64,000 nucleotides of DNA from Jiangella alba (GTDB lineage Bacteria > Actinomycetota > Actinomycetes > Jiangellales > Jiangellaceae), in NCBI RefSeq assembly GCF_900106035.1, contig NZ_FNUC01000004.1, positions 744,001-808,000 of the forward strand, in the 5' to 3' direction. The position numbers and the translations under genes are program-made. Numbering within the stretch: position 1 is the first letter of the stretch; every line of letters begins with the position of its first letter. Under the pieces are notes generated by a model. The model made no database searches and was not told the origin of the DNA. It was given only the letters and a program-made list of their open reading frames with translations. Shown here piece by piece: positions 17,990 to 26,385 of the stretch.

Positions 17990-18165
17990 GAAACAAAGTA
18001 CGGACCGCAAGGTCCAGAGCACGGCGGAGGGAACCCACGCGGCGATCCACCCATGTACGGGCAGTCGTTCCCGGGTATGCCGGGGCGACGGACGAGATGC
18101 ACGCACTGGTAACCCATCTCAGCCGTGTCAGCGGCGGCGCCCTACCTCACGCGGGGCGCCGCTCG
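17990..18165 (+). ncRNA. Candidate structured RNA / orphan leader
   Basis: This 400-bp gap (17947-18346) has no convincing gene. A weak promoter (TTGCCC at about 17957) is followed by a short hairpin (GGACC-GCAA-GGTCC, 18002-18015). Next come GGAGGGAACCCAC (18027-18039), GGGGCGACGG, and finally a GC-rich hairpin GGCGGCGCC/GGGCGCCGC (about 18132-18162). GAACCCA followed by GGGGCGA recalls actinobacterial c-di-AMP leaders, but I could not match the conserved 3' part. No plus-strand gene follows for about 1 kb. Confidence 0.3.
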
Positions 18166-18346
18166 CATGTGCGTGACGCCGCCTCGTCGACCTCCCGCCG
18201 CCCCCGCTGCCTGAGGACCCCGACGACGTGACGCCGCCCGCCAGCGTGACGCCGTCCCGCCCCATGACGGCGCCCCACAGCCCGACGCCGCCGCGCCTCG
18301 CCGGGCCGCGCCTCGCCAGGCCGCGCCATCGCCGTCGCCGCCCAGC

Positions 18347-19081
18347 TCAGCCAGCCTCGGACGCCGCCGTCCGCACCCGTTCGGCCAGTGTGAGCCCCAC
18401 CTCCGCTCCTCTCGCATAGGCGTCCGCACACTGACGGATCCAGGCGCCGACGCCGTCGGGCGCGCCACTCGCGTATGCCTGCGCCACCGGCTCGTACGCC
18501 CGCTCCAGCGCACGATGCCCGGCTTCGGGCACGCTCACGGCCTTGGTGTCGACACCCAGTGAGACCAGGACGACGCGTTCGGCGGCCCGCGCGACCACGC
18601 CGTCCGCGACGCCGAACGGACGCAGCGCGAGCAGCTCGCCGTGCACCAGCGCCGCCACCACGACGCCCGGCGCCTCCGTCGGCCCCGTGGCGAGCCGCAA
18701 CAACTGGTCCAGCCGAGCGGCGTCGACGCTCGCGCGCGGCCGGCCCAGCTCCGACTCGTCGGTGACGAGATCGCGCGCCGCCAGCATGTGCAGCCGGGCC
18801 AGCGCCTGCCGCGGCGACCGTCCCCACACCTGCGCCAGCTCGGGCACCTCGGCCGTGACCCGCAGCGCACCCTGCAGGACCGGATCGTCGACGGCGTCGG
18901 GGTCGCCGCCGTCGAGCGCGGCCGACGCCTGGGCGCCCTGCAGCGCCGACAGCGCCGCCACCCGCCCGGCGTCGCGGCGCATGACGGGATGCCGGAGCAG
19001 GGCGTCGACGGAGCTACGCGCCTGAGCGGCAGCCGCGCCGACGCCGGTCAGAGTGAGCACCACAGCGAGCGGATCGTCCAT
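18347..19081 (-). CDS. Degenerate Fic-fold protein
   Basis: This 244-aa Ala-rich helical protein contains LALRPFGVADGVVARAAERVV where Fic AMP-transferases carry HPFxDGNGR. The catalytic His is Arg and the GNGR phosphate loop reads GVVAR, so AMPylation is unlikely. The helical arrangement around it, including a preceding VVVAALVHGEL segment, fits a Fic core. Actinobacterial members are often annotated simply as oxidoreductases without support. It is divergent from the regulator at 19146 across a 64-bp AT-rich promoter region. Confidence 0.65.
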   Translation of the reverse strand: MDDPLAVVLTLTGVGAAAAQARSSVDALLRHPVMRRDAGRVAALSALQGAQASAALDGGDPDAVDDPVLQGALRVTAEVPELAQVWGRSPRQALARLHMLAARDLVTDESELGRPRASVDAARLDQLLRLATGPTEAPGVVVAALVHGELLALRPFGVADGVVARAAERVVLVSLGVDTKAVSVPEAGHRALERAYEPVAQAYASGAPDGVGAWIRQCADAYARGAEVGLTLAERVRTAASEAG

Positions 19082-19145
19082 GCCGCCAGCCTAGCCAGAA
19101 AAGTCCATTGACAAAAATCTGCTTTACATACAAGAATCTCTTCAC

Positions 19146-19724
19146 ATGAAGGATGTGCTGTACCTCGACGAGGTCGACAGAGCCGAAGCGCTGATGAAGC
19201 CGCAGCGCGTCGAAGTGCTGCGTCAGCTCGCCGAGCCGCACTCGTGCACCGAGGTCGCGAAGGCGCTCGGCCAGACGCCGCAGTGGGTCTACTACCACGT
19301 GAAGCGCCTGGTCGACGCCGGTCTGGCCACCCGCGTCAGCGAGCGCCGGGTGCGCGGCATCAACGAGGGCGTGTACCAGGCGACGGCGCGGTCGTACTGG
19401 CTGTCGCCGCGGCTGGTCGGCCGGCTCGGGCCGCGCCGCAGCCGCGACGCGCTCAGCCTCGGCTACCTGCTCGACCTCATGGAGGACGTGCAGGACGACG
19501 TCGCCACCATCGCCGGCCTCGCGGGCAGCCCGGCCGCGCCGGAACTGCCGTCCATCGGTGTGTCCGGCGAGATCCGCGTCCGCCCGGAACGGCGTCAGGA
19601 GTTCCTCGCCGACCTCCAGTCCACCCTTCAGGACCTCTTCACCCGCTACGGCGGCGCCGAGGGCGACGAGTTCCGCCTCGCGGTCGCGCTGTACCCACGC
19701 CTCGTCAAGGAGAACCCACGATGA
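19146..19724 (+). CDS. ArsR-like winged-helix regulator
   Basis: This 192-aa protein has a helix-turn-helix (RVEVLRQLAEPHSCTEVAKA) and wing region (GQTPQWVYYHVKRLVDAGLA) near the N-terminus, then an extended C-terminal domain (GEIRVRPERRQEFLADLQSTL). It first sits in an operon with SRPBCC and MFS genes, coupled by ATGA overlaps, so it probably senses a compound that the MFS pump exports. The 5' region is AT-rich for this genome (19095-19145). It has TTGACA and a direct repeat of AAAATCT/AGAATCT that may form its operator. Confidence 0.85.
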   Translation: MKDVLYLDEVDRAEALMKPQRVEVLRQLAEPHSCTEVAKALGQTPQWVYYHVKRLVDAGLATRVSERRVRGINEGVYQATARSYWLSPRLVGRLGPRRSRDALSLGYLLDLMEDVQDDVATIAGLAGSPAAPELPSIGVSGEIRVRPERRQEFLADLQSTLQDLFTRYGGAEGDEFRLAVALYPRLVKENPR

Positions 19725-20602
19725 CCCCGCCCACCCTGCTGCGCGCCCGCGCGCAGGCCCCGCTGGCCACGGTGCACCGCGCGCTCACCGACGCCGACGC
19801 CATGCGCGTCTGGCTGGCCGAGCACGCCGACGTCGACCTCGCGCGGCAGCGGTACGTGTTCTGGGGCCGCTACACCCCCGACGGCGCCGAGCCCCGGCAG
19901 CGCCTCGTCCACGTCGACGACACCACCCTCCGGTTCATCTGGCCGCTCGGCGGTGAGGACGCGACGACGGAGATCTCGCTGGCCGAGGACGGACCCGACG
20001 CCACGCTCATCACGCTCACACAGACCCACGTGCCGCCATGGAGCGTCGCCGTGGCCGAGACGCACGTCCGCGGCATGCTCCCGACCTTCTGGGAACTGTC
20101 CATCGCCAACCTCGTCGACTACGTCGAGGGTCGCGAGCTCACCCCGAAGTGCGACTTCACCACGCTACGCATGCGCGGCCAGGTGACCATCGGCGCGGCG
20201 CCCGGCGAGGTCTACGACTCGCTGATCGACCCCGAGCGGTACCGCCGGTGGTTCGGCGCCAACGTCGACATCGAAGCGCGCGTCGGCGGACGGTTCGCGA
20301 TGGGCAGTTTAGACCTCGACGACGAGCCGGCGATCATCGTCGAGCTGGAACCCGAGCGCAAGGTGGTGCTCGAGTGGCCCTCGCTGGTCGCCACCTGGGA
20401 GCTCGAGGGCACCGACGGCGGCACCCGGCTGACATTCGTGAACAGCGGCTTCGACGAGGAACGCCCGCCGTACGGCGGCTGGCTCGGCTGGCTCGGTGGC
20501 GTCGCGTCGCTCCGGCGCTACCACGAAGTGCGCCACGACATCATCTGGGTCGACGTCCGTCTGCCCGGTCTCCCCGACGGCATGCTGGCGACCGAGCCAT
20601 GA
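19721..20602 (+). CDS. Tandem SRPBCC (AHSA1-like) protein
   Basis: This 293-aa protein has two SRPBCC halves. The first (residues about 5-140) is diverged; the second starts at MRGQVTIGAAPGEVYDSLIDPERYRRWFG and runs through GGRFAMGSLDLDDEPAIIVELEPERKVVLEW to a C-terminal helix. SRPBCC folds bind hydrophobic ligands in a deep pocket. ATGA overlaps join it to the upstream regulator and downstream MFS gene. That suggests a ligand-binding partner in a regulation-export unit; the ligand is unknown. Confidence 0.85.
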   Translation: MTPPTLLRARAQAPLATVHRALTDADAMRVWLAEHADVDLARQRYVFWGRYTPDGAEPRQRLVHVDDTTLRFIWPLGGEDATTEISLAEDGPDATLITLTQTHVPPWSVAVAETHVRGMLPTFWELSIANLVDYVEGRELTPKCDFTTLRMRGQVTIGAAPGEVYDSLIDPERYRRWFGANVDIEARVGGRFAMGSLDLDDEPAIIVELEPERKVVLEWPSLVATWELEGTDGGTRLTFVNSGFDEERPPYGGWLGWLGGVASLRRYHEVRHDIIWVDVRLPGLPDGMLATEP

Positions 20603-22056
20603 CCACCACCGACGTCGCGCCACGGGCCGGTCGCCGCGAGTACGCCGGCCTCGCCGTCCTCACGCTGCCCACCACACTCGTCTCGCTGGACATGAGCGTG
20701 CTGTACCTCGCGCTGCCGCATCTCGGCGCCGACCTCGGCGCGAGCAGCCTGCAGCAGCTGTGGATCACCGACGTGTACGGGTTCATGGTCGCCGGGCTGC
20801 TGATCACGATGGGCACCATCGGCGACCGCATCGGCCGGCGCCGGCTGCTGCTCATCGGCGCCGCCGCGTTCACCGTCGCGTCGGTCGTGGCCGCCTACTC
20901 CACCAGCGCCGAGATGCTCATCGTCAGCCGCGCGCTCCTGGGTGTCGCCGGCGCCACGCTGATGCCGTCGACGCTGACCCTGATCAGCACGATGTTCCGC
21001 GACCCACGCCAGCACGGCATGGCCATCGCCATCTGGATGGCCTGCTTCATGGGCGGCCTGGCGCTCGGCCCGATCATCGGCGGCGTGCTGCTGGAGCACT
21101 TCTGGTGGGGCTCGGTGTTCCTCCTCGGCGTGCCGGTCATGCTGCTGCTCCTGGTCACCGGTCCGGCGGTGCTGCCCGAGTACCGCAACCCAGCGGGCGG
21201 GCGGCTCGACCCAGCCAGCGTCGTGCTCTGCCTGGGGACGGTGCTGCCGCTGGTCTACGGGCTGAAGGAGATCTCCCGCGACGGCGTCAGGGTGCTGCCC
21301 GCGGCGGCGGTCGTCGTCGGGCTGCTGGCCGGACGCTGGTTCGTCCGGAGGCAGCGGCGACTCGCCGAGCCCATGCTCGACCTCCGGCTGTTCGGCAACC
21401 GGACGTTCACCGCTGGGCTGACCATCTCGACGATCGCCGGCGTCATGGCCGGCAGCCAGCTGTTCGTCTATCTGTACCTTCAGCTGGTGGCCGGGCTGTC
21501 GCCGCTCGACGCCGCGTTGTGGCTGCTGCCGTCGGCGCTCGTGACGATCGTCAGCCTGCAGGTCGCGCCGCTCCTCGCCCGGCGATTCGCGCCGGCGCGG
21601 GTCATGGCGGCCGGGCTCGTACTCGTGGCCGCGGGATACGTCCTACTCACCCGGGTCGACGGGTCCGGCTCACTCGGTTTGCTGATCACCGGTCTCGTCG
21701 TGACGGCGGTCGGCATCGGGCCGATGGCCGGGCTCAGCATGGGGCTGGCGCTCGGCTCCGTCCAGCCCGAGCAGGCTGGCTCGGCGGCGGCCATGTCCGA
21801 GACGGCGGGCGAGTTCGGCATCGCCGCCGGGGTCGCCGTCATGGGGGTCATCGGCACCGCGATCTACCGCCACGGCGCCGACGCCGACCAACTGCCCGCC
21901 CCCGGCGTCGACCTCGCCGCCGACGTGCGCGACGCGCTGGCCGGCGCTCTCAACGGCACGGCCACCGTGAGCGCGGCCATCGCCGTCGGCCTCGGTGTGC
22001 TCGCGCTGGCCGGTCTGCGCCACGTTCGTCCGGTCGGCGCCCAGGAGCCGACATGA
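20599..22056 (+). CDS. MFS drug exporter, DHA2 (EmrB/SmvA) type, 14 TM
   Basis: This 485-aa protein has motif A-like GTIGDRIGRRRLLLIGA between helices 2 and 3, motif C-like MGGLALGPIIGGVLLEHFWW, and 14 predicted helices, as in DHA2 proton-driven multidrug pumps (SmvA/QacA). The N-terminal LDMSVLYLALPHL contains motif D1. It is third in the regulator-SRPBCC-MFS operon, coupled by ATGA. It may export a cationic or lipophilic toxicant. Confidence 0.92.
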   Translation: MTTTDVAPRAGRREYAGLAVLTLPTTLVSLDMSVLYLALPHLGADLGASSLQQLWITDVYGFMVAGLLITMGTIGDRIGRRRLLLIGAAAFTVASVVAAYSTSAEMLIVSRALLGVAGATLMPSTLTLISTMFRDPRQHGMAIAIWMACFMGGLALGPIIGGVLLEHFWWGSVFLLGVPVMLLLLVTGPAVLPEYRNPAGGRLDPASVVLCLGTVLPLVYGLKEISRDGVRVLPAAAVVVGLLAGRWFVRRQRRLAEPMLDLRLFGNRTFTAGLTISTIAGVMAGSQLFVYLYLQLVAGLSPLDAALWLLPSALVTIVSLQVAPLLARRFAPARVMAAGLVLVAAGYVLLTRVDGSGSLGLLITGLVVTAVGIGPMAGLSMGLALGSVQPEQAGSAAAMSETAGEFGIAAGVAVMGVIGTAIYRHGADADQLPAPGVDLAADVRDALAGALNGTATVSAAIAVGLGVLALAGLRHVRPVGAQEPT

Positions 22057-22099
22057 CGCCCCGTCCGGCTCCGGCGTCGGCCGGTCCGCCCATCCAGCC

Positions 22100-22430
22100 C
22101 GGTGCCCGTGGTCCCGGAGACCGCGACCCGGGTGCCCGAAGTCTCGGCGGCCGCGACCCCGGTGCCCGCAACCCCGGCGGCCGCGACCCCGGTGCCCACA
22201 GCCCCGGCGCCCGCAACCCCGGCGCCCACAGCCCCGGTGCGCGGATCCGAACGACCGGCGGTCGCATGGCCGCGTATCGGTCTGGCCCGAGCGGCCGGTC
22301 GACGCCGGCCCAGACGACGCGGGCCCGGACGACGCCGGCCCGGACGACGCCGGCCTGGACGACGCGGGCCCGGACGACGCGGGCCCGGACGACGCCGGCT
22401 TGGACGAACTGCGCCCACACGAGCCGCCGG
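22100..22430. repeat. Two 15-bp tandem repeat arrays between MFS and phosphotransferase genes
   Basis: About 22120-22245 is built of 15-bp units of the type CGCGACCCCGGTGCC / CACAGCCCCGGCGCC. About 22310-22410 is built of units of the type GACGACGCGGGCCCG. One frame (22053-22487) is open throughout; its ATG overlaps the MFS stop and its TGA overlaps the next GTG. That frame encodes pentapeptides (GARNP, GGRDP, GAHSP, then TTRAR, TTPAW). Another frame, continuous with the phosphotransferase, reads DDAGP repeats in the second array. Neither frame is clearly coding, so I list the region as repeats. Confidence 0.8.
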
Positions 22431-22483
22431 CACAAGGCGAGCAGCCGGGCCATCCGATCCATCCGAGCCGAGGCGGCGGCCGG

Positions 22484-23485
22484 GTGACCACCGCGGTGTG
22501 GTCGTCCGCAGCGTGGCTGGCGGAGGCGACCGGATGGCTCGACAACCAGCTCGCCGACGCAGGGCGGGTCCGCACCGGTCCGGTGAGCCAGCCGCACCTG
22601 CGCCCGTGGGGCACCGTCCTCACGGCGCCGACCGACCGTGGCCAGGTCTGGCTCAAGGCGCCGGGCCCGGAGACGGCGTTCGAGGTGCCGTTGTACGGGT
22701 TGCTGGCGCGAGTCGCGCCCGACAGCGTGCTGGCGCCGATCGCCGCCGACGTCGACCACGGCCGGCTACTGCTCCCCGACGGAGGTGCACCGCTGGGCGA
22801 CGGGCTGGCGGCCGAGGATCTTCCGGACGCGCTGGCGGCCGTCGTGCCTCAGTACGCCGAGCTACAGCGCACCCTCGCCGCCCACGTCGGCGATCTGCTC
22901 ACCTTCGGCCTCGCCGACATGCGGCCGGCAGCGTTGCCCGAGCGGCTGGACGAGGCCGTCGAGGCGATCGGCCGTTACCTCGGCCGGCACGCCTCCGACG
23001 ACGACCACACCGCGTTGCGCCGGGTCGCCGCCGCCCGGCCGACAGTGGCCGAGTGGTGCGATCGGCTGACGGGCGGGGTCGCGACGGCCAGCCTGGACCA
23101 CAACGACCTCCACGTCTGGAACGTCCTGACGACGCCCTCGGGCCGGCGTCGCTTCTACGACTGGGGCGACGCCGTCGTGGCGCACCCGTTCGCCAGCATG
23201 CTGGTGACGCTCGGCTTCCTGCGCTCCGAACTCCACCTCACCGACGACGACCCGCGGCTGCTGCGGGTGCGCGACGCCTATCTCGCGGGGTTCGCCGAGC
23301 TGGGCTCGCGGGCGGAGCTCGTGACGGAGCTGGAGCTGGCCTGCCGTGTCGGTTCGATCGCGCGGTCGTTGGTGTGGTTGCGCGCGGTCCGGGCCGAGAG
23401 ATTCGAGCACGCGGGCACGTTCGCCCGGGCACCGCTGGAGACGCTGGCCGCGCTCTTGACTGAGTCGCCCTTCGACCTCGGCTGA
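22484..23485 (+). CDS. Aminoglycoside phosphotransferase-family kinase
   Basis: This 333-aa APH-fold protein has the Brenner motif LDHNDLHVWNVL (HxDxxxxN) and the metal motif FYDWGDAVVAHP in place of DFG. An ATP-lobe lysine is plausible in GQVWLKAPGPE. GTG 22484 overlaps the stop of the repeat ORF as GTGA. An in-frame extension back into the DDAGP repeats is open, so the N-terminus could be longer. The substrate (sugar, amino alcohol or drug) cannot be told from sequence. No resistance gene context is evident beyond the MFS pump upstream. Confidence 0.82.
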   Translation: MTTAVWSSAAWLAEATGWLDNQLADAGRVRTGPVSQPHLRPWGTVLTAPTDRGQVWLKAPGPETAFEVPLYGLLARVAPDSVLAPIAADVDHGRLLLPDGGAPLGDGLAAEDLPDALAAVVPQYAELQRTLAAHVGDLLTFGLADMRPAALPERLDEAVEAIGRYLGRHASDDDHTALRRVAAARPTVAEWCDRLTGGVATASLDHNDLHVWNVLTTPSGRRRFYDWGDAVVAHPFASMLVTLGFLRSELHLTDDDPRLLRVRDAYLAGFAELGSRAELVTELELACRVGSIARSLVWLRAVRAERFEHAGTFARAPLETLAALLTESPFDLG

Positions 23486-23994
23486 CGCAGCGACCCGGCC
23501 CACCAGACCACCTTCATCGCACCTCTCCCACCAACTCGACGACAGCGCACAGGCCGCCCGAACCCACCACCAGCACCACGGCGACACGCAGGCCGGCCAT
23601 GGCACGACCCCCACCAGCACGACGACGGCGCACGGGCCGCTCGAACGCTCCACCCCGCCAGAGCACGATGGGGAGGTGAAGGACGGTGCCGCCGCGAAGA
23701 CCGCCGGTGACGGCGGCGCGCCGCCGGTCGGCCGCCCCGGGCGCACCTGCCGCCGCGCCGTACACCCGGCTCCCGCGAACCGCGAACCGCGGACCAGCGC
23801 CTTCGACCGTCGCAGCCGCCGGGCGCGGATCACGACGACGATCCGTGCCGTGCCGTGCCGTGCCGTGCCGGTGGCGGCGGCGAGGCCGAGCGGGCAGGTA
23901 TGCCGTCGTCGATCGAGCCATGGCGCACCGCCCGTCGGCGGGTCGGCCGGCGTCGTCCGCAGCAACGAGCGACGCCGGCCAAGGCGAGGGGCCG
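23486..23994. other. Non-coding gap with pentanucleotide microsatellite
   Basis: These 509 bp between the phosphotransferase and the convergent DUF1707 gene hold no gene I can support. About 23520-23640 is loosely repetitive (CACCACCAGCACGACG-like). A CCGTG microsatellite of five units runs from 23843 to 23870. Several open frames span the region only because of the GC content. Confidence 0.6.
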
Positions 23995-24765
23995 TCAGCG
24001 GCTGGTCACCCAGCCGCCACGGGGCTGCGGCCCCCAGCCGGGGCGGGCCGGCGGCCAGTCGCGGCGCTCGGCGGACCGTTCGTCGCGGCCTGGCGACGCC
24101 CAGCCACGGCGGCTCGCGCCGCCCCAACCCCGCTGGCTCAGACCGTCCCAACCTCGCCGACTCGAACCGTCCCGGCCACCGCGACCGAAATCGTCCTGCT
24201 CATCGAGGCCGGCATCGTCCCGATCGCTACGGCCGAAGTCGTTCCAGCCACGGCGGCTCGGGCCGTCCCAGCGACCAGGCGGACCCCAGCGGCCCGGCGG
24301 GCCCCAGCCGGGAGGTCCCCAGCCCGACCGCGGGCCGCCTCCGTCGTGGCGGTGCCAGTGGCGGCGCCGGCCGGGCGGCCCGCCGAGCAGGAACAGCAGC
24401 CCGAACACGAACAGCAGCCACGGCGCCGCCCAGACGATGAGGAACAGCAGCCCGCCGAACGCCATCATCGCCACCGGCGCCAGGAGCAGCAGCCGCGGCA
24501 GCGACCGCGGCCCACCGGCCCACGGCCCACGGGCCCGCGGCGAATGCGCCCGCGGTTCCGGCGAGAAGCCCGTCTGGACGGCGACCGGCTGCGGCAGGTC
24601 GGTGAAGAGCTCGTCGAGATCGTCGGCGAACCGCGCCGCCCAGGCGCGGCCGGACCGCTCATCGAACTCGTCCTTGGTGAGCCGGCCCGCGGCGAAGTGC
24701 TCGCCGAGGGCCGACACGGCGGCGTCGCGCTCGGCGTCGCCGACCCGGAAGGCCGGCCCGCTCAT
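23995..24765 (-). CDS. DUF1707 membrane protein with Arg/Gly/Trp repeat tail
   Basis: This 256-aa protein starts with a DUF1707 (SHOCT-like) domain: FRVGDAERDAAVSALGEHFAAGRLTKDEFDERSGRAWAAR with a following LFTDLP. Two helices come next (LLLLAPVAMMAFGGLLFLIVW and PWLLFVFGLLFLLGG), then a long tail rich in Trp, Gly, Arg and Pro. The tail has repeats such as GPPGRWGPPGRW, SRRGWNDFG, SRRGWDGLSQRGWGGASRRGW. ATGA overlaps the stop of the PadR gene, so PadR probably controls it. DUF1707 proteins are common in actinobacteria; the role is unknown. Confidence 0.85.
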   Translation of the reverse strand: MSGPAFRVGDAERDAAVSALGEHFAAGRLTKDEFDERSGRAWAARFADDLDELFTDLPQPVAVQTGFSPEPRAHSPRARGPWAGGPRSLPRLLLLAPVAMMAFGGLLFLIVWAAPWLLFVFGLLFLLGGPPGRRRHWHRHDGGGPRSGWGPPGWGPPGRWGPPGRWDGPSRRGWNDFGRSDRDDAGLDEQDDFGRGGRDGSSRRGWDGLSQRGWGGASRRGWASPGRDERSAERRDWPPARPGWGPQPRGGWVTSR

Positions 24766-25361
24766 CGGGGGCCACCCTCCGGGTCGTCGCCGTCGGCGAG
24801 GATGCCGTACAGCTTGCGCCGGGTGTCGGCCAGCACCTCACGGGCGCGGGCCTGCTGGTCGGGGCTGCCGGTGGCCATGATCTGCCACAGCGCCTGTGCG
24901 GTCTGCCCGACGAGCGGACGCAGACCGGCGGCGTCGTCGTCCTCGGCGTTGGCCGACATCGACTCCCACGGCGCGTTGACCTCGGCCGCGTGCTCCTGGA
25001 CGTACGTCTCACCCTCGGACGTCAGCCGGAACGTGCGACGGCCGCTCGCCTCGTCGGCCTCGATGAGCCCCTCGTCCTCGAGCTGTTGCAGCGTCGGGTA
25101 GATCGAGCCGGGGCTCGGCTTCCACGCACCGCCGCTGCGCTCGGCGATCTCCTGGATCATCTGGTAGCCGTTCATCGGCCGGTCGGCCAGCACCCCCAGG
25201 ATCGCCGCGCGGATGTCGCCACGGCGCGCCTTCGGGCCTCGTCGCGCCCAGGGCGGCCCGCCCCACGGGCCACCACCCCACGGCGGTCCACCCCAGGAGC
25301 CGCGGCCCCCTCCGAACATGTCCCACGGCCCGAAGCCGTGTCCTCCGCGTCGTCCGTGCAT
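24762..25361 (-). CDS. PadR-family transcriptional repressor
   Basis: This protein is about 199 aa. The N-terminal 45 residues are Gly/Trp/Pro-rich (HGRRGGHGFGPWDMFGGG). A PadR winged helix follows (RGDIRAAILGVLADRPMNGYQMIQ, then GGAWKPSPGSIYPTLQQLEDEGLI). A C-terminal dimerisation helix (QALWQIMATGSPDQQARAREVLADTRRKLY) ends the protein. ATG 25361 is preceded by AGGTGAG; GTG 25370 is possible. An operator-like inverted repeat lies 29 bp upstream. It is co-transcribed with the DUF1707 gene. Confidence 0.9.
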   Translation of the reverse strand: MHGRRGGHGFGPWDMFGGGRGSWGGPPWGGGPWGGPPWARRGPKARRGDIRAAILGVLADRPMNGYQMIQEIAERSGGAWKPSPGSIYPTLQQLEDEGLIEADEASGRRTFRLTSEGETYVQEHAAEVNAPWESMSANAEDDDAAGLRPLVGQTAQALWQIMATGSPDQQARAREVLADTRRKLYGILADGDDPEGGPR

Positions 25362-25389
25362 CGTTCTCACCTACTCTTCCATCGAACGG

Positions 25390-25416
25390 TCGCGATACTC
25401 AGACGATATATCGCGA
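25390..25416 (-). promoter_or_regulatory. PadR operator / promoter candidate
   Basis: The inverted repeat TCGCGATA (25390-25397) and TATCGCGA (25409-25416) has 8-bp arms 11 bp apart. On the minus strand TGAACA (-35) is followed after 17 nt by GAGTAT (-10), and the -10 overlaps one arm. The layout fits repression of the padR-DUF1707 operon by PadR, but binding is not shown. Confidence 0.7.
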
Positions 25417-25458
25417 TTGTTCAGGCGGCAACCCCTCAGGCGGAGTTACGCTCACGAG

Positions 25459-26184
25459 GTGACGACCGACGAGTTCCAGCTGCGCGCCAGTTCCTTCGGC
25501 GGGGTCGCCGACGTCTACGAACGCGCCCGGCCGGGTTACCCCGACGACGCGGTGCGCTGGCTGACCGGCGAGCGGCCGGCGCGGGTCCTCGACCTCGGCG
25601 CCGGGACCGGCAAGCTGACGAGGTCGCTCGTCGCCGCCGGGCACGCGGTCGTCGCGGTCGACCCGTCCGAGCCGATGCTCACCCAGCTACGGACGGCGCT
25701 CCCCGACGTCGACGCGCGGGCCGGGACGGCGGAGCGGCTGCCGCTGGACGACGCGTCCGTCGACGTCGTGACGGCGGGCCAGGCCTACCACTGGTTCGAC
25801 CCGGCGACGGCGCTGCCCGAGATCGCCCGCGTGCTGCGTCCGGGCGGACGGCTCGGACTGGTGTGGAACCTGCGCGACGACTCCGTCGGCTGGGTGGACG
25901 AACTGTGGTCGATGTTCGGCGACCACGAGGGCCGGCGCGCCGACGACCCGCAGGTCGTCCCGCCGTTCGGGCCGTTCGAGCAGCGGACGTTCGTGCACGA
26001 GCAGCGGCTGGACCGCGACGGCCTGCTCGGCCTCATCGCGTCGCGCTCGTACGTGGCGATTCTCGCGGCGCCCGAGCGGGAGGCGCTGCTGGGCCGGGTC
26101 GGCGCACTCTACGACCGCGTCGCCGGCCCCGACGGCGTCGTGCTGCCGTACCGCACACACTGCTACCGCTCGACCCGCGCCTGA
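25459..26184 (+). CDS. Class I SAM-dependent methyltransferase (Methyltransf_11)
   Basis: This 241-aa protein has SAM motif I VLDLGAGTGKLT, motif II acidic residue VVAVDPSEPML and motif III/IV region VDVVTAGQAYHWFDP with LRPGGRLGLVWN. It is close to small-molecule methyltransferases of the ubiE-like group. I chose GTG 25459 because the N-terminal FQLRASSFGGVADVYERARPGYP begins there; the open frame upstream overlaps padR and is not methyltransferase-like. It is divergent from padR. The substrate is unknown. Confidence 0.88.
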   Translation: MTTDEFQLRASSFGGVADVYERARPGYPDDAVRWLTGERPARVLDLGAGTGKLTRSLVAAGHAVVAVDPSEPMLTQLRTALPDVDARAGTAERLPLDDASVDVVTAGQAYHWFDPATALPEIARVLRPGGRLGLVWNLRDDSVGWVDELWSMFGDHEGRRADDPQVVPPFGPFEQRTFVHEQRLDRDGLLGLIASRSYVAILAAPEREALLGRVGALYDRVAGPDGVVLPYRTHCYRSTRA

Positions 26185-26265
26185 CGGAGCTCGCGGCGCA
26201 GCCACGCCCGGCATCCGAGCCAGCGGCACACGGGAGCCGTGCGGGTTGCGCCGTGGTAGGCATGA

Positions 26266-26310
26266 CCCTCCCGGCCCGGGTGGGGCCCACCCTACGGGCG
26301 GGCACCGACA
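26266..26310 (+). repeat. Dispersed palindromic element, copy 1 (intergenic)
   Basis: The right half (CCCACCCTACGGGCGGGC, then ACCGACA) is identical to the intragenic copies; the left half (CCCTCCCGGCCCGGGTGGGG) has diverged. It lies between the methyltransferase and the iron transporter. Related copies lie at 29835-29880, 30099-30144 and 60673-60718. Confidence 0.8.
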
Positions 26311-26385
26311 ACGCGCCTCAAAGCCCGGACCGGCCACACCTGCCGCCGCGCCAGTGCCGGACGGGGGTGGATTCGCGCGGTGGGG

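Noticed and set aside
18053-18112. 19-codon ORF (MYGQSFPGMPGRRTRCTHW) in the gap
   Set aside because: It has no ribosome site at a suitable distance and lies within the candidate structured RNA.
23499-23994. Pro/Arg-rich frames between phosphotransferase and DUF1707 genes
   Set aside because: All three frames are open on this low-complexity DNA; none shows a domain or a start signal.
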